NCBI GenBank assembly: GCA_013398615.1
Contig: VZSR01000055.1
Coordinates: 5,470,717-5,534,716, forward strand
Reading direction: 5' to 3'
Length of the DNA stretch: 64,000 nucleotides
DNA from: Brachypodius melanocephalos
Lineage: Eukaryota > Chordata > Aves > Passeriformes > Pycnonotidae
The first letter of the stretch is position 1. Every line of letters begins with the position of its first letter. Positions 58,221-64,000 of this stretch are shown here, piece after piece. The position numbers were made by a program, and so were the translations under genes. The notes beneath the pieces are model-generated. The model had not been told where the DNA came from, did not search any database, and saw only the letters and a list, made by a program, of their open reading frames with translations.

Positions 58221-61200
58221 GAAGGAAACACTTTATAAAATTAAATGAATGTTCAACAATTTAAAAAAATTAATTTGAGGAATGGGAGAGAAAATTATTT
58301 ATATTGAATATAGGTATCCATATGCTGAGCATGTATTCTTTGATGTTATTGAAGGCTTCTAATCTGGGAATAATATGACTTCTTTTAAACTTCATCCAAC
58401 AGTCTTAAGCACAGAAGTACTTTTGTTCCTGCTTGCTCTGTTTGTCATTCTTATCCATCAAGAGCATATCTATTATCCCACACTATTAAAAGTTTCTAAT
58501 AGTTTTTTATTTTTCTTTTGAGTAGAGAGACTACCAGAAAATATCAGAGACTTCTAAAAAGTGAACTTTTCACTTATTACTGACCATTTCTGAAAAATTT
58601 AATCATATTTCAATTACTCAAAAGAAAAAAAATCCACCTTTTTGTCAAATTCAATATTCTTTTAAAATAATACTTCCAAATATTACTCAAAACCTTCAGC
58701 TTTTTTTGTTCCATTTTCATAAGGTTTGAGGTAAGAATTCCCGGAGATGAATGAATGGCATCTCGAGGTAAGAAGACAATGGCCACAGAGCACTCAGTGA
58801 CTGAAAGGCAGATGAATCTCTAAGGGCTTTTATCACAGCTTTATTTGCTGCTTTCATCCTCAGGCTTCTTTTCCAAAGTTCCCTCATAGCAAAAAGAAAC
58901 AAAATTAAAAGGATGGTTCATTCTGAGTGATTTTTCTCTGAAGTGCTTTTCAAGGGCTGAGGACCCATCCTGGAACTGTCCCTAGCCCTGGAAATGCAGG
59001 AATAAATGTAAACCGCTGGAATGGGAATATTGCAAGGATTTCAATACAGTGCAACGCCACCACTGCACTGACACCAGTAGGAAACCTGATGAACTGCCAA
59101 TGGATTTGAAAATTCATGGTCTTATTAAAGCTCCTGATGCTGGTGGCATCAGCCAATGGGGTTTAACTCAAAGGATATTTTAAAGATTTTCTTTTTAAGC
59201 TGCGAATTCACACAGCTTTCAGGCTTTTTTTTTTTTTCAAAGACTTACTTATGTCTTTTGGGCTTATTTTACACCTAGTTTTCTTTCTCTTTTATTTTCT
59301 TCTTTCTGCTACCAAATTCAATAATGATATCAAGATACATTTTGGTTTTCCCCTTTCTGAATTTTCTCTGCTTTTTTTTCTGAAATGCTCTTTCCTGCTA
59401 TTTTAGAAAAAGCAGCTCGTACAATCCATCATTTCTCACAATAAGGGACTAAGATTCCCATTTCATGAAAGTGTGATTTAAAACGTGCCTCTTTTCCCCA
59501 AAAACTCCAGCAGTCATTTTTGTATACTGCATCAGTTCCCTTAGGCCCCAGTTGGGCTGGAGCTAAAATCTGTGCAAACACACAAATGCTGGGGCTTCAT
59601 CTTTGAAGTGGTCACTCAGCATCACCCAATAAACGACTATCAAAAAGGAAAAGTGCTTTTGAATATTTCCTCATTTCCATGTGGTGCAGAAGCACACCAG
59701 ATTTTGCTTAATATTAAGACACCCTTCAAAGCTGCAAAAGTTAAAACATTTCTTAATGCTGTATACACTGAGACAATTGGACAATACTTCAAAGCTCTTG
59801 GGTTTAAAGCTTTTGGTATCACTACCATCCAAGTAAAAAAGTATTTATACAACACTGTCAAACAAAAGTTATTTTGCAGCTAATCTGACATAGTTTTGGA
59901 ACAGAAGATAATAAAAATCTATTGCATCCTGTTTATTTTCTGAAAAGGGTGAAACGTGATCAGATGGGGCATTTTAGCTCTGAAAAACCTTAAAAATGCT
60001 GACATTGTTTACACGATTTCAGTATCAACTATTTATCAGCTCTAAACCAGGAAAGGTGCAGAATAAAATCCAGCAAGCTTTCCAAAAGAGTGCAGGAAAG
60101 GATCAGATAAGGCCAGCTGAGTATTTATCAAGCTCTGAGACCCACGAGCCACTCCTGATGGGGCATGTGAACCAGAAACACTAAGCTGTATTCCTCTATA
60201 AATCCAGATGATTGAGAAACACTCCAAAAAATTAAGATCATGTTCTGCTCAGCAGACTCTTACTAATAGCAGAGAACTTATTGCTGCTATTGCTTGGCTG
60301 GGAGCTGGAAATCCTTTTATTAATTCACTCAGCTACTACCGAGAAGTTTATGTGAGCCTTTTCCACGAGTTTGGGAAGGGTTTAATCATCAGCCTTTTTG
60401 CACCCATTTCCTTCTAATTCAGCTGCTTTAGAGCAAGATGTAAATGCACCCATGCCCATAAATGTTCAGCCTTTCCTTTCCTGCATCACCTCTCTCTCCT
60501 GTAACAGCCAAAGACTGATGGAATCATCCACACAGCAGCCTGAAAAAATAACATAAACCCCACCACCATCTACCTGTCCCTGCTGCTTATGATGTTTGTA
60601 AATATCGCTGCCTATTTATTATTTTTTTTTTAAATTCCATAAGGTTCTTTTAATCCATGTTTTGGAAACCTAGTAATTCAACTTTTCCGGGCACGTCGTT
60701 AGTTTTACAAAGTAAAATAATTCGCTTCACTCTATGTGATGTAGTAGATATTTAAATAAGCCACTAACTAGATGAACCAGAGAAATGGGCAGGATATTGG
60801 GTGAATACACATGAAACTCAAAAACCTGAGTTTTCTATTCTATCAACAACAAAAGTGTTGCCCTCCAAAAGTGCTTTTCCAGCTTTCCTTCTACAATCAT
60901 TTCCTCACAAAAAGCAGAGAGATTTACCTCGACTCTGATGTGCTTGTCAAACTGTTGGACACTGGAAATCAGCCCAGAAAAAGAAGATTTTGGCACTATG
61001 TTTTAGAGCTGGTTATTTACCCTGGGACAGAAGCACAGAGGTGATGGAAGTCTTGATAGTTTACAACCCATTGACCACCTCCAGTTGAGGAGGACAAAAA
61101 GTTTTCAGGGCTGAGACTGAGCCCTTGGCTTGGATATGGGGCCATGCAGCCCCCCAGGTTTCTGAACTCCCCCTCTCTGTGGCCAGTATCAGTCTAGGTC

Positions 61201-61232
61201 TCAGTAAGAGAGATGATAATAAAAAATAAATA

Positions 61233-61253
61233 AATATTTTTTTAAAAAATATT
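61233..61253. repeat. AT inverted repeat, 10-bp arms
   Basis: AATATTTTTT, one T, then AAAAAATATT form perfect 10-base arms. They lie within a longer AT-only stretch (61217-61275) with AAATAAAT units. It is a product of low complexity, with possible cruciform or breakage tendency. Confidence 0.8.
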
Positions 61254-62368
61254 ATTTTTAATAAAAATGATTATTATTGTTTTGTTTGTAGTCAAAAGAG
61301 AACTGTCAGGCACTGTGAAGTACCAGGCACCAAGACTGCTCAGTGCTCCCCATCTTAGGTGAAATGAGAGATCAAATTCCCAGTTTAACTTAAAGGTGTG
61401 CATGAATTGAAGGCTCTCTGTAACTCTGAACAACCCATGGCATTGCAAAATGAATTTCAAAACTGAAAACCTGCCTCGTCCTCAGCACGATTTTTCCTGA
61501 CTTTATATTTCACCGTTATTCTGTACCTAAGACTGTGTAACTCACATTCCTGAAATCAAAACCCCAAAATCATAAAACTTTGTTGCACATATTTGAGCCA
61601 GTCTTGTTTGGATTGCAAGGAAATACAATGAAAAACAACAAAAATATTATCATGATGGTTAAACACTTTGGTTCAGCCTCCACATCCAAAGATATTCAAT
61701 GTAATTTTATATAGGTATTTGGAAAGTATGCCTTTCTTCAGAGCCACACAACTTCCAGCACCTATATTCCATGCTAATTCCTATTTTAATCCAGAATTTA
61801 CTCTTTCTCATTTAGATTTCATACATCAAACACAACACTGACAAAGATACAGTTTTTCTGAGCAGGGAGTATAGAAGCAGCAAAGGAGCTTCTGTTTTTT
61901 CTTTTTTTTCTGTTTTTCTTTCCATTTTCTCTTTCTCAAGAGAGTTAAGCAGATCCTAAGTGTCACTGAAAGTGACTTTTGAAACCCATGCAAGAATGTC
62001 AGTAACTCTACTGCTTGTATATAATTTTCTACATCCTGAAAACAGTAATTTACGTGGAAGCAGGACTGAAATGTCATGACACAACAGAATTACAATTGCT
62101 TGGATGTTTAAACTGTGCTTTTCCTGTTTTTGAATGTATTTTGGTTCTCCTAAAGATGAGATTATGTCCTAAATTCTTGAGGTTTGTTAAAATTGCTTTT
62201 AGTAGAATTGCTAAAATTCTTGTCACTTTTAGCAACAGAAGTTTAACAATGACATTATCAAGAAAACCAAAACAAGACAAACCTTAAGCTTAACTCCAGC
62301 TTCACTTCTGGAACAAAGGCAAACAGGTTTGATCTTCCTTTCACTTAAATATTGCAAGTGGGAATCAA

Positions 62369-62550
62369 TGGAATCAGAATCATCAAGATTGGAAGAGACC
62401 TCTGAGATCATCCAGTCCAATTGCTCACCCAGCACTGCCCCTGTAGCCCCACAGTACATGAAAAATGAAAAAAAATTTGTCTAATATCTAATCTGAATTT
62501 CTCCTGTCTCATCTTAAGGCCGTTTCCTCACATCCTCTCACTGCAGGCAT
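62369..62550 (-). mobile_element. CR1 LINE 3' end remnant
   Basis: The reverse complement of the CR1 tail begins with GGAATCAGAATCATCAAGAT (a decayed copy of the terminal short repeat), continues GGAAGAGACCTCTGAGATCA and TCCAGTCCAATTGCTCACCC, then after an internal loss and an A-rich stretch resumes with CTAATATCTAATCTGAATTT and AAGGCCGTTTCCTCACATCC, ending near CACTGCAGGC. It has no coding capacity. The near-complete 3' edge with an internally shortened body suggests an old, short insertion. It has the same strand orientation as the CR1 at 4805-5228. Confidence 0.88.
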
Positions 62551-64000
62551 GGCAAAACAGAAGAAAATCTCCTTTAATATAGTCAGTAAATAATTTTTAA
62601 AAAACCTCAGCTCACCACAACCTGCATTTCAAAAGGGCAGAAATAATCAAAATAGCAAGAAGAGTAGCAAACTTTTCCAGACATTACTCTGGCTAATGAA
62701 GTGAGAGGTGAAACTAAACTGTCTGAAACATATTTTGCCATAAAATGTTGTCCTGGAACAATCTCCTGCCAAAGGAGAAGATAACAACAGAGGCCCTGAA
62801 GGATTTGTTACTGTGACTGAGTTTGTTTAACGGGTTCATACAAATTGTTTGGAAAAATGAAAGTGGCTGTAGCTTGTCAAAAACTGCAGATTTATTAAGA
62901 AGAGCAATAATAGATGGAACCCTATCGGGGTAGGAAATAAACACGAGGCATCTGAATGGGGTAGGACAATAGGGATTGAGAGATCATGTGCAGTGTCAGG
63001 AGATATGATATAATGCCTTTAGGGAGGCCCAGCAAAGGATTAAAAATAACTCAAGTTTGACAAGTCCCAGGGAAGATGAATCATGGCTAATGACAAAAAG
63101 AAACAGCACGCAGACAGGATCACACAATTTGTGTCACGCAGCAGTAAGGGAGTCAAAAGGTCAGTGAAGAATTGGGAAGTGAATCAAGCAGTTGTGGCCT
63201 GGATTCTCATGAAATAAACAGTTTTCAACTTTCAGGAGAGCATTTACAGACTTTGTGTGCTTTTTAAAGGGAGCAGTGATACTCCCTCAAAAAAAAAATA
63301 TATATACAATATCTTTTTTCTTTTTTTTTAAGAAAAATTCATCTCCAATCTAGCCAGGATTTTTCTCCTTCCTGCTATCAGGGCTGCATAATACAAGAAA
63401 ACAATAGTTGGAATAAACACTTAAAACAAGAAATTGGCCAGTGACTGGTGTCATGTACATACTAGGGGCAAGAGAATTCCAGTGAAATTCCTCTTCTCTC
63501 TTTTGACAGATTATCTATTTAAGGGACTGCTTTACAAAAGGTTTGCTCTGTTGTAGTCTCTTTCTTTGGGGGTGTTTTTCTTTTTATGGCAGGGAAAGGG
63601 GGGAAAAGAAGAGGGGAAAGTAATGCTCACAAAACTCTGAAAAGGGAAATATATCATTGCAACAACAGGCAGGGCAACAAAGAAGCTCTGAGAATTTCAC
63701 AGTTGAACAACAGAAATGCTCCATCCAGTGAGATTCCAGGACTCTCATATTTTCAAACCCAGGCACAAAAACAGGTACTGACACCCTCTTCAAATCCAAT
63801 TTTTTTTCAGAATTCTTCTTACCATTTTCTACAGTGCTCACCCCTGCAATCCATTATCATAATTCTCAATAACTACGCGTTATAAAGTCATGTTTATGTC
63901 ACAGATTGAACTATTTGTACCTACTATACCAGTTAGAAATATCTCTAACTGTGAAACCATATTTTAAAAAAAAATTCTAAAAAATAGATTTTTCAACTGT
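62551..64000. other. Unique noncoding stretch, no gene seen
   Basis: AT-rich unique sequence to the window edge, with A/T runs near 63290-63335. Open frames of 76-99 codons on both strands near 63584-63885 overlap one another and have no domain. Nothing else was supported. Confidence 0.5.

Larger units (their letters stand above)
56575..62368. other. Unique noncoding stretch, no gene seen
   Basis: GC is raised near 56580-56730 and 57450-57720, and the rest is AT-rich. It has A15 at 58206-58220 and a T-rich stretch near 59221-59400. The longest frame is 103 codons (59572-59883 plus), without a domain. No gene, RNA gene or element was recognised. Confidence 0.5.

Overview
The window looks like a piece of sauropsid, most probably bird, nuclear genome from a gene-poor region: a gene desert or the inside of a very large intron. 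Two eroded CR1 LINE 3' ends (4805-5228 and 62369-62550, both reading on the minus strand) are the main lineage clue. Two old MIR SINE relics (32820-32950 minus, 33261-33445 plus) fit any amniote. Overall repeat density is low and the sequence is AT-rich, which suits a bird better than a mammal. Species and locus cannot be named from what is here.

No protein-coding gene, tRNA, rRNA, CRISPR array or intact mobile element can be supported. The longest open frames (169, 162, 150 and 147 codons) lie in GC-richer stretches, have no recognisable domain, and in the 169-codon case run into a MIR relic, so they are treated as chance. The best exon-like item is an acceptor followed by a 30-codon frame at 44997-45089, unrecognised and low confidence. 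A splice-like 6-nt microexon candidate (18565-18570) and a recursive-splice-site-like motif (38643-38675) would matter only if the plus strand is the sense strand of a large intron.

Layout. 1-7250: unremarkable unique DNA, one assembly gap, a CR1 fragment abutting AT-rich repeats, a second AT-rich minisatellite and a 40-base T run. 7251-17500: mostly plain unique sequence, with GC-richer patches and a second gap. 17517-29240: several stretches that look constrained (homeodomain cores, octamer, clustered TGACA, retained CpGs), best at 27500-27920. 29834-31233: a roughly 180-bp direct duplication spaced about 1.2 kb apart. 31964-34230: a low-complexity A/C tract, two MIRs in opposite orientation, a 16/17 hairpin and a CpG-retaining block. 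34231-53500: mostly plain, with a CpG-retaining block at 39880-40240. 53500-53770: a small CpG cluster. 53771-64000: plain sequence, a third gap and the second CR1 remnant.

No new biological system was recognised. The most checkable items are the local duplication, the CpG-retaining or motif-rich blocks as conserved noncoding candidates, the hairpin near the MIR pair, and the exon-like piece at 44997. All conservation statements are inference; no alignment was possible.
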